Source: Sphingobium cyanobacteriorum (GTDB taxonomy: Bacteria; Pseudomonadota; Alphaproteobacteria; Sphingomonadales; Sphingomonadaceae). Taken from it: a stretch of DNA of 64,000 nt. This document shows, in pieces, positions 1 through 10,400 of the stretch. Every line of letters starts with the position of its first letter. The first letter of the stretch is position 1. The stretch spans positions 350,226 through 414,225 of the forward strand of contig NZ_JAUQOM010000003.1 in the NCBI RefSeq assembly GCF_030580935.1. Reading direction: 5' to 3'. The notes below the pieces were generated by a model. The model was not told the DNA's origin. It worked only from the letters and a program-made list of their open reading frames with translations, and searched no databases. Made by a program: the position numbers and the translations under genes.

Positions 1-389
1 AGCACCGTGCCCTGGCCACCATCTTCGCCGTTCAGTCCCGGCAGGGCGACTGCGCCAATCACGGCCACGCCGTCAATCGCCAGGCCGACATGCACCGCCC
101 AGTCGGAACGCGCTTCCCCATATTCGCGCGTGCCATCGACCGGATCGACGATCCACACCCGGCTTTTGGCCAGCCGATCCGGGTTGTCCTTTTCCTCTTC
201 GGAAAGCAGCCCGTCCTCCGGCCGCACCTCGCGCAGCGCGTGGACAAGGAACTGGTTGGCGGTCTGATCACCCGCCTTGCCCAGCGCCTTGGGGCTGAAC
301 AGGCCCGATCCACGCACGTCCAGCAGGAGACGGCCTGCAACCTCAGCCAGATGGGCGGCGAGTTCCGTATCGGTCATCGGCGCGCTCAT
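1..389 (-). CDS. cysQ: 3'(2'),5'-bisphosphate nucleotidase CysQ, partial
   Basis: This reading frame runs off the left edge, so only the N-terminal ~129 residues are present. It matches the inositol-monophosphatase superfamily: an SEEEKDN stretch (metal-binding Glu region) is followed by [12 protein letters not shown], the family's metal-binding DPxDGT motif. CysQ hydrolyses 3'-phosphoadenosine 5'-phosphate, the by-product of PAPS use, in the cytoplasm. The ATG overlaps the cysNC stop in an ATGA, so translation is probably coupled. Position after cysD and cysNC supports CysQ over a true inositol monophosphatase. A second ATG four codons in (MTDTE) is an alternative start. Confidence 0.85.
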   Translation of the reverse strand, partial: MSAPMTDTELAAHLAEVAGRLLLDVRGSGLFSPKALGKAGDQTANQFLVHALREVRPEDGLLSEEEKDNPDRLAKSRVWIVDPVDGTREYGEARSDWAVHVGLAIDGVAVIGAVALPGLNGEDGGQGTV

Positions 390-2299
390 GGGATCAACCG
401 CGCGATGATCAGGTCGGCCGCTTCTTCGGCTGTCAGCGCCGTCGTGTCGATATGGATTTCGGGATCTTCGGGCGCTTCATAAGGGCTGTCGATGCCAGTG
501 AAATTCTTGAGGTCGCCAGCCCGCGCCTTCTTGTAGAGTCCCTTGACATCGCGCGCCTCGGCATCCGCCAGCGGCGTGTCGATATGCACCTCGATGAACT
601 CACCGGGTTGCATCATCTGACGCACCATGTCGCGTTCCGAACGGAAGGGCGAGATGAAGGCGGTGATGACGATAAGCCCCGCATCGGTCATCAGCTTCGC
701 CACTTCGCCCACGCGACGGATATTTTCCACCCGGTCGGCATCGGTGAAGCCCAGATCCTTGTTCAGGCCATGGCGCACATTGTCGCCATCGAGCAGGAAG
801 GTGTGACGGTTCATCCGCACCAGCTTCTTTTCGACCAGATTGGCGATGGTCGATTTGCCAGCCCCCGACAGGCCGGTGAGCCAGAGAACCGCAGGCTTCT
901 GATTCTTAAGATTGGCATGGGAATCGCGGCTGACATCGGTTGCCTGCCAATGGACATTCTGCGCCCGGCGCAGGCTGAAGTTCAGCATCCCCGCCGCCAC
1001 GGTGGCGTTGGTGATCTTGTCGACCAGAATGAACCCGCCCAGGGTCCGATTGTCGGCATAGGGTTCAAACACGATCTGCCTGTCCGTCGACAGATTGGCG
1101 ACGCCGATCGCGTTCAGATCCAGCGTCTTGGCCGCCAGATGCTCCATCGTGTTGACATTGACCTGATATTTGGGCTGCTGCACCGTGGCGCTCACGGTCT
1201 GGGTGCCCAGTTTCAGCCAATAGGGACGACCCGGCAGCATCGCTTCATCGGCCATCCAGACGATCGTCGCTTCAAACTGGTCGGCGGCCTGCGGCGGATT
1301 GTCCGCCAGCGCGATGACATCGCCGCGCGAACAATCGACTTCATCGGCAAAGCAGAGCGTGACCGACTGGCCGGCGACCGCTTCTTCCAGATCCCCGTCC
1401 AGCGTGACGATGCGCGTGACACTGCTGGTCTTGCCCGAAGGCAGAACGCGCACGGCATCGCCCGGCTTCACCGATCCGGTGGCGATCAGACCGGAAAAAC
1501 CGCGGAAGTCCAGGTTGGGACGGTTGACCCACTGGACCGGCATACGGAACGGCTTGTCCGCATCCGTCGCGCTGTTGACCTCGACCGTCTCCAGATGCGC
1601 GATCAGCGCCGGGCCCTTGTACCAGGGGGTGTTGGCCGACGGGCCGGTGATATTGTCGCCCTTGAAACCGGAAATCGGGATCGGGGTGAATGCGGTGATG
1701 CCGATCGAACGGGCGAACTCGCTATAATCCTTGAGAATGCCGTCATAAACAGCCTGATCATAATCAACCAGGTCCATCTTGTTGATGGCCAGCACGATGT
1801 TGCGGATGCCGATCAGATGGGCAAGATAGGAATGACGGCGGGTCTGCGTCAGCACGCCCTTGCGCGCATCGATCAGGATGACGGCCAGGTCGGCGGTCGA
1901 GGCGCCCGTCACCATGTTGCGGGTATATTGTTCATGGCCGGGCGTGTCGGCGACGATGAACTTGCGCTTTTCCGTGGCGAAGAAGCGATAGGCGACATCG
2001 ATGGTGATGCCCTGTTCACGTTCGGCGGCCAGGCCGTCGACCAGCAGGGCGAAATCGATTTCCTGTCCCTGGGTGCCGACCTTCTTGCTGTCCGCCTGAA
2101 GCGCTTCGAGCTGGTCCTCGAAAATCATCTTGCTGTCATAGAGCAGCCGCCCGATCAGCGTCGACTTGCCATCGTCCACCGACCCGCAGGTGATGAAACG
2201 CAACATCGTCTTGTGCTCATGCACCTTGAGATACTGGTCGATATCCTCCGCGATCAGCGCGTCGGTCTTGTAAATGGGGTCTGCGATGGTGTCGGTCAT
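386..2299 (-). CDS. cysNC: bifunctional sulfate adenylyltransferase subunit 1 / adenylylsulfate kinase CysN/CysC
   Basis: A 637-residue fusion of ATP sulfurylase GTPase subunit and APS kinase. The N-terminal part is an EF-Tu-like GTPase with P-loop GSVDDGKS (about 39-46), DTPGH (118-122) and NKMD (173-176), followed by beta-barrel domains. The C-terminal APS kinase begins near residue 460, with P-loop GLSGAGKS at about 476-483 and a later DGDNVRHGL motif. With CysD it makes APS from sulfate and ATP with GTP hydrolysis; the kinase domain then makes PAPS. The fused form is common in alphaproteobacteria. It lies downstream of cysD after a ~200-bp gap and overlaps cysQ by 4 nt. Confidence 0.95.
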   Translation of the reverse strand: MTDTIADPIYKTDALIAEDIDQYLKVHEHKTMLRFITCGSVDDGKSTLIGRLLYDSKMIFEDQLEALQADSKKVGTQGQEIDFALLVDGLAAEREQGITIDVAYRFFATEKRKFIVADTPGHEQYTRNMVTGASTADLAVILIDARKGVLTQTRRHSYLAHLIGIRNIVLAINKMDLVDYDQAVYDGILKDYSEFARSIGITAFTPIPISGFKGDNITGPSANTPWYKGPALIAHLETVEVNSATDADKPFRMPVQWVNRPNLDFRGFSGLIATGSVKPGDAVRVLPSGKTSSVTRIVTLDGDLEEAVAGQSVTLCFADEVDCSRGDVIALADNPPQAADQFEATIVWMADEAMLPGRPYWLKLGTQTVSATVQQPKYQVNVNTMEHLAAKTLDLNAIGVANLSTDRQIVFEPYADNRTLGGFILVDKITNATVAAGMLNFSLRRAQNVHWQATDVSRDSHANLKNQKPAVLWLTGLSGAGKSTIANLVEKKLVRMNRHTFLLDGDNVRHGLNKDLGFTDADRVENIRRVGEVAKLMTDAGLIVITAFISPFRSERDMVRQMMQPGEFIEVHIDTPLADAEARDVKGLYKKARAGDLKNFTGIDSPYEAPEDPEIHIDTTALTAEEAADLIIARLIP

Positions 2300-2334
2300 A
2301 TCATGATCCTTCCCTGCGGGCAGGCTTTATGGGT

Positions 2335-2502
2335 TCACGCGGCGGGTGGAGACGCGGACATGTCGCGCTCGCGGTACAGCCGCCCTTTGCAATCGATGGT
2401 CGCAGCGATCAGAGCCGGTGCGACGACAGGACGATCCTTTGCCTGGCACGATCCTTCTGCGTCTGCGCGTTGCCGCGCAAAAAGCAGAGGCGCGCGCCGC
2501 AT
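2335..2502 (-). other. cysD-cysN intergenic region with a possible 55-codon ORF
   Basis: The ~200 bp between cysD and cysNC is unusually long for partner subunits. It holds an open frame whose ATG overlaps the cysD stop (TGATG) and which ends 35 nt before the cysNC start. The predicted peptide (begins [10 protein letters not shown], contains CKGRLYRERD) has no domain I recognise. The overlap could allow coupled translation, but open frames arise easily at this GC content. I see no terminator here, so cysD and cysNC are probably still one transcript. Confidence 0.2.
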
Positions 2503-3416
2503 CAGAAATATCCTTCCTGCTTCTTCTTCTCCATGCCGGCGCCACCGGCATCCTTGTCGATCGCGCGGCCCTGCCGCTCCGACGTGGTCGTGAGCAGCGT
2601 TTCCTGGATCACTTCCGGCAACGTTTTGGCCGTGCTCTCGACCGCGCCGGTCAGCGGGTAGCAGCCCAGCGTGCGGAAGCGGATCGAGCGCATCACCGGC
2701 GTCTCGCCATCCCGCAGCGGGAAGCGGTCGTCATCGACCATCAGCAACATGCCATCGCGTTCCACCGTCGGACGATGATCGGCGAAATAGAGCGGCACGA
2801 TCGGCACATCGTTCAGATGGATATACTGCCAGATGTCCAGTTCGGTCCAGTTGCTGATCGGGAACACGCGGATGCTTTCGCCCTTGTTCTTGCGGGCATT
2901 GTACAGGTTCCACAATTCCGGGCGCTGATTCTTGGGATCCCAGCCATGGCTGGCGGTACGGAATGAAAAGATGCGTTCCTTCGCACGGCTCTTTTCCTCG
3001 TCACGCCGCGCGCCGCCAAAGGCCGCGTCGAAACCGTAAAGGTTGAGGGCCTGCTTCAGACCTTCCGTTTTCCACATGTCGGTATGGAGCGCGCCATGGT
3101 CGAACGGGTTGATCCCCCGCTCCTGCGCTTCGGGATTCTGATAGACCAGCAATTCCATGCCGCTTTCCTGCGCCATCCGGTCGCGCAGCTTGTACATTTC
3201 CTGAAATTTCCAGGTCGTGTCGACATGCAGCAGCGGGAAGGGCGGCGGCGAGGGATAGAAGGCCTTGCGCGCAAGATGCAGCATCACGGCGCTGTCCTTG
3301 CCCACCGAATAGAGCATCACCGGCTTTTCGGCCTCGGCAACGACCTCCCGCAGGATGTGGATTGCCTCGGATTCCAACCGCTGAAGATGCGTGAGTGTCT
3401 GTTTGTCGATCGCCAC
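2502..3416 (-). CDS. cysD: sulfate adenylyltransferase subunit 2 CysD
   Basis: The catalytic ATP-sulfurylase subunit (304 residues from the chosen start), a PP-loop ATP pyrophosphatase that makes APS with CysN. It shows [15 protein letters not shown] (the PP-loop SxGKDS motif), [26 protein letters not shown] and the C-terminal [12 protein letters not shown], all CysD hallmarks. The start is taken as GTG at 3416 because AGGGAGG lies 7 nt upstream and family members begin just before LTHLQRLE. The frame stays open 12 codons further upstream, to 3452. It is the first gene of the sulfate-activation operon and is divergent from a LuxR-type gene. Confidence 0.93.
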   Translation of the reverse strand: MAIDKQTLTHLQRLESEAIHILREVVAEAEKPVMLYSVGKDSAVMLHLARKAFYPSPPPFPLLHVDTTWKFQEMYKLRDRMAQESGMELLVYQNPEAQERGINPFDHGALHTDMWKTEGLKQALNLYGFDAAFGGARRDEEKSRAKERIFSFRTASHGWDPKNQRPELWNLYNARKNKGESIRVFPISNWTELDIWQYIHLNDVPIVPLYFADHRPTVERDGMLLMVDDDRFPLRDGETPVMRSIRFRTLGCYPLTGAVESTAKTLPEVIQETLLTTTSERQGRAIDKDAGGAGMEKKKQEGYF

Positions 3417-3476
3417 TGGCCATCCTCCCTTGTCATATAGTGCACACTCCATAATTTACATGACTTCAGGCTTCTC

Positions 3477-3490
3477 CCCCCATATGGGGG
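3477..3490. promoter_or_regulatory. 14-bp perfect palindrome containing the ribosome binding site of the LuxR-type gene
   Basis: CCCCCATATGGGGG is a perfect inverted repeat four nt upstream of the ATG at 3495. Its right half (GGGGG) is the only Shine-Dalgarno-like sequence for that gene. It sits in the ~78-bp divergent region between cysD and the regulator. It could be a protein operator, or an RNA hairpin that occludes the ribosome binding site. Confidence 0.4.
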
Positions 3491-3494
3491 TGAA

Positions 3495-4586
3495 ATGCAA
3501 TTAACCAGCGCCGATGAAACAGATTTGCTTCTTCCCCTATATGCCGGGCAGCATGACCGCGGCCATTGGCGTAATTTTCTTACGCGGCTGCTGCGCCGCA
3601 CCGACGCCTATCATGCCGCGCTGATGCTGGCGCCGGGCGGCCCCTCATCAAGTCCGCCCCATATCCTGTTCGCAGGCAAGGATTTGCGGGAGACAGCCGC
3701 AACGCTGGCAATGGACAACCCCTATGACCGTCATACCCTGCCCTATGAAGCCCTGCGACCGGGCCGAACATATCATATGGCCGAACTCGTGGCGGTCGAT
3801 CCCCAGCTTCATGCGACCGAGGAACGGTTCAACCGCGCTCTGGGCATTGTCGACGAGCGCATCATTAGGGTGCGGGAAACGGGCGGCGCCAGCGCGTGGC
3901 TGATGCTGGCAAGCAACCATTCCAGCTTTTCGGCGACGGACGGCGCCTTGCTGACAGCATTGGCGCCCCACATCACCGTGGCCCTGCACAATGTCGTGCA
4001 GGCCGAACGGGAACAGTTGCGATCCGCAGTCGCCGCCGGGGGACTGGTGCGGGCGGGCGTGGGCTGGATGGCGATTGCCCGCGACATGCGCGTGATCGAC
4101 ATCGATCCCGCTTTCGCCCACATATTACGGACCACGCCTGGGTTCGGTCATCTGGTCGGAGAACGGCTGCAACCGGAATCGCAGAAGGCCCGCCACATCG
4201 TGGCGCAGGCCTTGAGCCAGGATGCCGAACCGCGCACGGCGGTTCTGGTCCAGGAACCACGACTGGAAGCACTGCTGGTCCCCATGAATCCGCCTGTCGG
4301 CACTGCTATTGCTTCACCCGCGCTGCTGCTTTTCTGCCGGATGCCACACCCGGCGGAAAGGGACAGGCGGCCGTTGCTGGCCAATCTGTTCGGCCTGTCG
4401 CCACGCGAAGCGGAATTGTGCCTGTTGATCAGTGAGGGACAGACGATCGGCGAGGCGGCCGCCGCCATGCACCTGACCGAGGAAACGGCACGCGGCTATT
4501 CCAAGCATATCTATGCGAAAATGAATGTCCGGGGCCAGGCCGAACTGGTCCGCGCCGTTTTCCAGAGCAGCGCCATACTCGGTTGA
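3495..4586 (+). CDS. LuxR-type helix-turn-helix transcriptional regulator
   Basis: A 363-residue protein with a C-terminal LuxR/GerE HTH at about 295-360. The LFGLSPREAELCLLISEG segment followed by IGEAAAAMHLTEETARGYSKHIYAKM is the typical recognition region. The N-terminal ~290 residues match no sensor domain I can name; no receiver phospho-acceptor pattern or acyl-homoserine-lactone-binding signature was identified. It is probably a DNA-binding regulator with an unknown input domain. It is divergent from cysD, but nothing in the sequence proves control of sulfur genes. A palindrome overlaps its ribosome binding site. Confidence 0.8.
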   Translation: MQLTSADETDLLLPLYAGQHDRGHWRNFLTRLLRRTDAYHAALMLAPGGPSSSPPHILFAGKDLRETAATLAMDNPYDRHTLPYEALRPGRTYHMAELVAVDPQLHATEERFNRALGIVDERIIRVRETGGASAWLMLASNHSSFSATDGALLTALAPHITVALHNVVQAEREQLRSAVAAGGLVRAGVGWMAIARDMRVIDIDPAFAHILRTTPGFGHLVGERLQPESQKARHIVAQALSQDAEPRTAVLVQEPRLEALLVPMNPPVGTAIASPALLLFCRMPHPAERDRRPLLANLFGLSPREAELCLLISEGQTIGEAAAAMHLTEETARGYSKHIYAKMNVRGQAELVRAVFQSSAILG

Positions 4587-4610
4587 AAGCAACCGCCTCT
4601 CCAGCAGATG

Positions 4611-5024
4611 TCAGGCCGGATCGCCATCGCTCGCAAAGAAATGCTGGATCACTTCACGCGCCAGCCGCGCCGGACGCAGGGTTGTGGCGTCAATGCAGCA
4701 CCAGCTTGATTTCACTTCGGCCAGCACGTCCTCGCCCCGGCGAATCACCGTTTCGTAAAAAGCGCGGGCGCCCTGCACCTTTTCCAGCAACACGGTGGCG
4801 ATCACCTCATCGTTCAGGAAGGTGGGCTTGCGATAGGTGATCTCATGCTTGAGCGCGACCCAGAGATGCTCCGCGACCGCTTCGGCCGGGGCGAGCGCGC
4901 GCCAATGGTCCAGAACGGCATTCTGCACCCATTTCAGATAACTGGCATTGTTGACATGCCCCATGAAGTCGATGTCGTCCGGGTCGATACCGACCGAATA
5001 GGAATGGGGAATCGCGTTACTCAC
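4611..5024 (-). CDS. acyl-CoA thioesterase, 4-hydroxybenzoyl-CoA thioesterase-like
   Basis: A single hotdog-fold domain (137 residues from the chosen start). IDFMGHVNNASYLKW carries the family's D-x-x-G-H-V-N-N active-site signature with the catalytic Asp, and ITYRKPTFLNDEVIA is the typical second strand. Such enzymes hydrolyse acyl-CoA or aryl-CoA thioesters in the cytoplasm; the substrate cannot be read here. The start is taken as GTG at 5024 (VSNAIPHSY). The frame stays open to 5138, but that extension runs through the upstream terminator and is unlikely to be coding. Confidence 0.85.
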   Translation of the reverse strand: MSNAIPHSYSVGIDPDDIDFMGHVNNASYLKWVQNAVLDHWRALAPAEAVAEHLWVALKHEITYRKPTFLNDEVIATVLLEKVQGARAFYETVIRRGEDVLAEVKSSWCCIDATTLRPARLAREVIQHFFASDGDPA

Positions 5025-5084
5025 AATAATGTCAGTAGCAGATGGGCAGCGGCACAGATAGGGGAGATCGTCCCGTTGACGCAA

Positions 5085-5116
5085 AAAAGGGGCCGGTCGG
5101 ATGACCAGCCCCTTTT
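5085..5116 (-). terminator. rho-independent terminator after the outer-membrane protein gene
   Basis: On the minus strand a stem (AAAAGGGGCTGGTC pairing with GACCGGCCCCTTTT, one mismatch, 4-nt loop) is followed by a T run. It lies 80 nt after the stop of the beta-barrel gene and just before the thioesterase start, so it separates the two transcripts. Confidence 0.75.
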
Positions 5117-5195
5117 CATCTGGACTTGTGCTGTTCACCGGACAGCGGCGCTCCGCAGAGGCAGGAGCCTGGCCCGGCTGTCCGAACAGATGATA

Positions 5196-5849
5196 TCAGA
5201 AGCGCCAGCCGACGCTCGCCACCACCTGATGCCGGTCGGTGTCGATGTCGAACTCCCTGCTGGTCGCGCCGTCCATGAAGTCGATATGGGCGCTGTCATA
5301 TTTGGAGTAGCGATATTCGACCTTGGCGAAAGTATTGGTGTTGATCGCGCGTTCCACACCCGCGCCGATGCGCCAGCCATCCAGCTTGAAATCGGTATCG
5401 GTTTCCTGGTTGGTGTCGCCGGCCAGCACGTCCAGCTTGGTGTTGGTGTAGCCGCCCTTCACATAGACCAGCGTGGCGGGGTTGGCGAGGATACCGGCGC
5501 GCGCGCCGATATAAAGGTCGCGGCCCTGCTTCACACGACCGAAGCCGAACTGGTCGGAAAAGTCGCGGCGGCTGCTCTTTGCGGTGGAATCGGTATATTC
5601 GCCTTCGACGCCCAGGACCGCGCTGCCGACATTGATGTCATAGCCAGCGCCCACGCCATAGAGCAGGCCGTCGATCTTCTGGTCGTCCCGGCCATTGTCA
5701 TTGTCCACGTCGCTGCCGGCGCCGGTGCGATCATAGCCAAGGATCGCTTCAACACGGGGGCCGGTGAAGGTAGGGTTGACATCCTGCGCGAAGGCGGGGG
5801 TTGCGAAGGGGACGCCAGCGAGAAGCGTTGCGACCATCAACTTACGCAT
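5196..5849 (-). CDS. outer-membrane beta-barrel (opacity-type porin family) protein
   Basis: A 217-residue protein with a clear Sec signal peptide (MRKLMVATLLAGVPFATPAFA, cleavage before QDVNPTF). The mature part is built of alternating amphipathic strands (FTGPRVEAILGYDRTG, GLLYGVGAGYDINVG, LYIGARAGI) and ends in a terminal phenylalanine (VVASVGWRF), as BAM-inserted barrels do. The size suits an 8-strand OmpA/Opa-like barrel. The gene stands alone, with ~180 bp upstream and a strong terminator downstream. Its role (structural, adhesion or small-solute passage) cannot be told from sequence. Confidence 0.85.
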   Translation of the reverse strand: MRKLMVATLLAGVPFATPAFAQDVNPTFTGPRVEAILGYDRTGAGSDVDNDNGRDDQKIDGLLYGVGAGYDINVGSAVLGVEGEYTDSTAKSSRRDFSDQFGFGRVKQGRDLYIGARAGILANPATLVYVKGGYTNTKLDVLAGDTNQETDTDFKLDGWRIGAGVERAINTNTFAKVEYRYSKYDSAHIDFMDGATSREFDIDTDRHQVVASVGWRF

Positions 5850-6028
5850 AAAAGATACTCCGTTTCATTCTCTGCCCCTTTCGAACGGGGTGAGACGCAC
5901 AAGCCCCGCCGCGCCGGTTGGTTTCATGAACGGAAGATAAACGCTTGATTATGTTGCAAGAATGACACGTTATCGGATCGGCTCGTCGCTTTACTGTTCA
6001 GATCGGGGGATGAACGGAGGGAACCCGA

Positions 6029-7423
6029 TCAACATTCCACGACATTGACGGCCAGGCCGCCAAGCGACGTTTCCTTGTACCGGCTGGCCATGTCCTCGCC
6101 GGTCTGGCGCATGGTTTCGATCACCGCGTCCAGGCTGACAATATGCCGGCCATCGCCCTGAAGCGCGAGATAGGCGGCGTTGATCGCCTTGACCGCGCCC
6201 ATCGTGTTGCGTTCGATGCAGGGAATTTGCACCAGGCCCCCGATGGGATCGCAGGTAAGGCCCAGATTATGTTCCATGCCGATTTCAGCGGCATTTTCGA
6301 CCTGCCCGTTGGTGCCGCCCAGCACGGCGGCCAGCCCCGCCGCCGCCATCGAGCAGGCGACGCCGACCTCCCCCTGGCACCCCATTTCGGCGGCGGAAAT
6401 GGAGGCGCGCTTCTTGTAGAGGAAGCCGATCGCCGCCGCCGTCAACAGGAATCGACGCTCCCCGTCCCGGTCCGCGCCCGGCACGAAGCGGCGATAATAA
6501 TGGAGCACCGCCGGGATCACGCCGGCCGCGCCATTGGTGGGGGCGGTGACGACACGGCCACCGGCCGCATTTTCCTCATTCACCGCCAGCGCGAACAGGC
6601 TGACCCATTCGAAAATCTGCGCCGGTCCCAGCGCGTCCTGTTGCAGGCGCAGGCGCTGGTGGATGGCGCGGGCGCGACGACGCACCTTGAGGCCGCCGGG
6701 CAGCAGCCCTTCCTGTTCCAGCCCCCGGTCGATCGAGGCGCTCATCGCGTCGATCACGCTGTCGAGGAAGGCGCCCGTCTCGCCCTGCGCGCGCCACGCG
6801 CCTTCGTTGCGCAGCACCAGGGTCGCGATCGACAGACCGTTCGCTTCCCCCTGCGCCAGCATCTCCGCGCCGGAAGAGAAAGGATAGGGCTGGACGACAT
6901 TATGGCCGAGCGGAGAGACATCGTCGGTCAACGTCACGCCGGGCAGCACCGCGCCGCCGCCGATCGAAAAATAATCGCGCACCAGCGGTTCCGTATGCCC
7001 CGCCAGCCAGGCGGTGAAGCGCATCCCGTTGCTGTGCGCCTCCAGAAAATCGCCCATGCGAAAGAGGAGGTCGCGCGCTTCCTCGAACGCCACCCACTGA
7101 TCGACCGTACTGCCCGCACGGATGCGGCCATCGGTACGGATCGCGGCGAGGATGGCGCCAATCGCGTCTGGATCGACGCTTTCCGGGCGATAGCCGGACA
7201 GGCCGAGGAGGATGGCGCTGTCGGTCGCATGGCCCCGGCCGGTCAACGCCAGCGACCCGAACAATTCGCACTGCACCCTTTGCGGCCGGGCGGGCAGCGA
7301 GTCCATGAACATCAGCGCGGCGCGCATCGGCCCTACCGTATGCGAACTGGACGGGCCTATGCCGATGGTGAACAGATCCGTCACGCTGATCGCGGTGGCA
7401 GCGTCGATGCGGCTCCTGGCCAT
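6029..7423 (-). CDS. sdaA: L-serine ammonia-lyase (single-chain, iron-sulfur type)
   Basis: Deaminates L-serine to pyruvate and ammonia using a [4Fe-4S] cluster in the cytoplasm. The N-terminal beta domain carries [11 protein letters not shown] (about 23-33). The C-terminal alpha domain carries the cluster and substrate motifs: [18 protein letters not shown], then [18 protein letters not shown]. At 464 residues it is the usual single-chain length. ATG at 7423 is chosen; it has AGGG about 10 nt upstream. A TTG two codons earlier overlaps the tamB stop. The gene follows tamB with a 2-nt gap, so it is very likely co-transcribed with tamA-tamB, an unexpected partner. Confidence 0.92.
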   Translation of the reverse strand: MARSRIDAATAISVTDLFTIGIGPSSSHTVGPMRAALMFMDSLPARPQRVQCELFGSLALTGRGHATDSAILLGLSGYRPESVDPDAIGAILAAIRTDGRIRAGSTVDQWVAFEEARDLLFRMGDFLEAHSNGMRFTAWLAGHTEPLVRDYFSIGGGAVLPGVTLTDDVSPLGHNVVQPYPFSSGAEMLAQGEANGLSIATLVLRNEGAWRAQGETGAFLDSVIDAMSASIDRGLEQEGLLPGGLKVRRRARAIHQRLRLQQDALGPAQIFEWVSLFALAVNEENAAGGRVVTAPTNGAAGVIPAVLHYYRRFVPGADRDGERRFLLTAAAIGFLYKKRASISAAEMGCQGEVGVACSMAAAGLAAVLGGTNGQVENAAEIGMEHNLGLTCDPIGGLVQIPCIERNTMGAVKAINAAYLALQGDGRHIVSLDAVIETMRQTGEDMASRYKETSLGGLAVNVVEC

Positions 7424-7425
7424 GC

Positions 7426-10400
7426 TCAATAATCCCTGGAAATGCGAACATTGGCGCTTTCGCGGCCAAGCGTGGAAATGGCGGCGAGCAGCGAGAGCCA
7501 GCGCGTGACCTGATATTCGATCCGGGTCGCGCTATAACCCTGCCCGTCGGTGATGAGTTCGACATAGGTTTTGCGGGTAAGATATTTGCCCGCCGCGATC
7601 GCCGTGCCCTGTCCCTGCGTCGGGTCGGCCGCGATGATGCGCAGCCGGTCCAGCCCCGCCGCCTTGCGCACCGCATTGATCGGGTCCAGTCCGCCCTTGC
7701 CCTGGAGCGATCCGATCGCCGAGGCGAGCTGGAGCGCTTCGGGCGCGGACAGGTTGGTGATCGACGTGCCGAACAGGATGCGGGACAGCAGTTCGTCCTG
7801 CGGCAAGGCAGGCGTGCTGTTGAAGCTGATGTCGGGCTTCAGGCCAGTGCCGCCGACATGGATGGTGGCGGTCAGGTCGCTGACATTCGCCTCCGCATCG
7901 ATGTCGAGCGTCGGGTTGACCGGGGTACGGCCGTCGAACTGGATCTTGCCTTCGCGCAGGTCGAACCGGCGACCGGCGAAGTCATAGCTGCCCTTGACCA
8001 GTTCCGCCGTGCCCGCCAGCGCCGGGCTGGACACGGTGCCGCCAATGTCGAGATCGGCACGCCATTCGCTGTCGATGCCAAGGCCGGTGACGGTCAGCCG
8101 GTTGCGCGCCCGCGCCCTGATCGCCAGCGCCCAGGGGACGGTCGCGCGCGGCCGTTCGACCTCTTCCCCGGCGCGGTTGACCTCGATCACGCGCAGTTCG
8201 GGGATTTCGGCGACGGCGGCGGCGCGGCCCATGGTGAAGCGGCTCTTGTTGAGGACAAGGTCGCCACCGATCGTGCCCCCCGACCCGTCGGAGCGGATCG
8301 TGATCGGCCCGGTCACGGCGGCAGCTATATCGTCGCGCTCCAGCAGGGCGGCATTGTCCGCCTGGAGCGCCAAGTCCATGCCGACGCCGGCGATGCCGTT
8401 GAAGGTGAAGCGGCCCGTGCCGGTGACGGTCCCGCCATTCTGCGCGGTCGCGGCGAAGCTGGAAATGACCAGTTGCGCGCCGGAAAAACGCCCCCGCGCC
8501 TTGGCCCCGCGCAGCCGCATTCCCGTCACCGGGCTGTTGATGCCAGCACTGTCGGTGGCGAAGGTGCCGGTAATGACCGGCTCCTCCACTGTGCCGCGCA
8601 TGTCGGCCGACACGCTGACCGGCCCGCTGATGTCGACAATCTCCACACCCGTCAGTCGCCACAGCGTATCAGCGGTGCCATTGTAGCGCAGTTGCGCGAA
8701 GAAAGGCGCGCGGTTGAGCCGTTGCACCAATCCGCCTTCCCGACCCAGCGGATTGAGCAGCGCCTGCGCCTGGCCGATCGTCCGGCCGTCGGCGACGAAC
8801 ACCATGCGCGTTGCCAGCCTATCCTGCGTCAGCACGGCATTGACCCCAACATCGACCGGCCGCGAACTCAGGGACAGGCCGGAGCGGGACAGGCCACGAA
8901 TGCGCAATTCCGCCTTGCCGGTGGGCAGGCCGCCGCCACGCGGCTGGGCATAGCTGAGCGATCCGGTGGCAAGGCCGCCCAGCCCCAGATTGTCATAGCC
9001 GATGTCGAGCAGCGAGAGCGGCAGCTTCTGCATCCGCGCCTCGATATGGGTGACGGCCGCGCCCAGTTCGCCCGCCAGTTGCAACGATCCGCCGGCATAG
9101 CTGATGGTTGCGGGCGACAGGCGCCAGCCATCCTGCGTCCGGGTCAGCAGCGCGGCGCGGTCCAGCCGGATGGCACGTTTGTCGATCGTCCCGCCGGCGG
9201 TCAGGCGGATGCGATCCGGCTCCACCTGCGCCTCCCCCTGAATATTGAAGATACGGCCGCGCTGCCCCGACAGGCTGGCCCGGACCTTGCCTGCCCCGTC
9301 GACCAGTTCCGCATTGGCCGCCATCCGGCCCAGCAGCACGCCACCCACCCGCAACCCGCGCGCCTGCACCGTGGCGTTGAGCGTCGTGGCGGACGGCTTG
9401 AGCAGGATCATCCCCTCCAGCGTGCCGCGCCGCACCGTGATGACGGTCGGCCCGTCGAAACTGGCGTCGCTGGCGGTCAGCTTGAGTTGCACCTGCTGCA
9501 CGTCGGCGACCGGCCTGAACGCGATATAGCCGCTCACCGGACCACTGACGGCCAGTTGCCCGTCCAGCCCGCCATCGATAGGGCGGATGTCGCCGCTGGC
9601 GGTGACGCCCGACACGACGAGGCTGGCGACCCTTACCACCGCCTGCCCGCGCGGTGGCAACAGGATGACGCCCCGGCCAGTGAAGGGGCCAAGCGTCGAT
9701 CCGCCGTTCGCGACATAGGTGTAACCATTGCTGTCCGGGATCAGATGCGCCTTCACGTCGCGCAGGCCCAGCGCGTCCATTGGCCGTTGCAGGGTCAGAT
9801 CGATGGTCGGCTTTTCGATCCGGCCGTCCAGCGTCAATTGCAACGGGCCATAGCGTTGATGCTGCCCCGTTCCTTCCAGATGGAGCGTCTGGTCGGGGTG
9901 GCGCAGGCCGCTGCCGCTCAGCGTCAACAATGGCGAATCGAGCCTGAGATTGGTCAGCGCCAGTTCGCCGCCGCGCAGCAGGTCCAGCCCGCTGCGCACC
10001 GTCGGCAGGCCGCCGCCCAGCGAACGCAGGAAATCATTGTCCAGCCGCCGCACCCGCGCCAGCGCATGACCGCTGAGGCCAAAGCCGCCATCGGCGCGCG
10101 GCGCGGCGCGCAGCTTGGAAGTAAGATCGACAATGCCCAGCCCCTGGATGAACAGCCCGTTGAGCTGCCCGTCCAGCCCGAAATCATAGCGGCCAGTCTT
10201 TACATCCGCGATCATCACGAGTTTGCCGCGCAGCTTGTCGGAACGGAAGGGCATGGGGTTGCTGATGATCTGCTGCCCGTCGAGTTGCAGCACGCCGTTG
10301 ATCTGGAAATTACGGACGATACCCTCGATCAGGTCGCCCTGCCCGTCGAGCCGGCGGGCGCGCAGCGTCAGCGGGATCAGCGCCAGGCCGGCCTGGGCCC

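Noticed and set aside
452..2593. 713-codon plus-strand open frame
   Set aside because: It is antisense to cysNC and cysD, which have complete conserved motifs; long antisense frames are expected at this GC content. The translation is His/Arg/Asp-rich without any domain.
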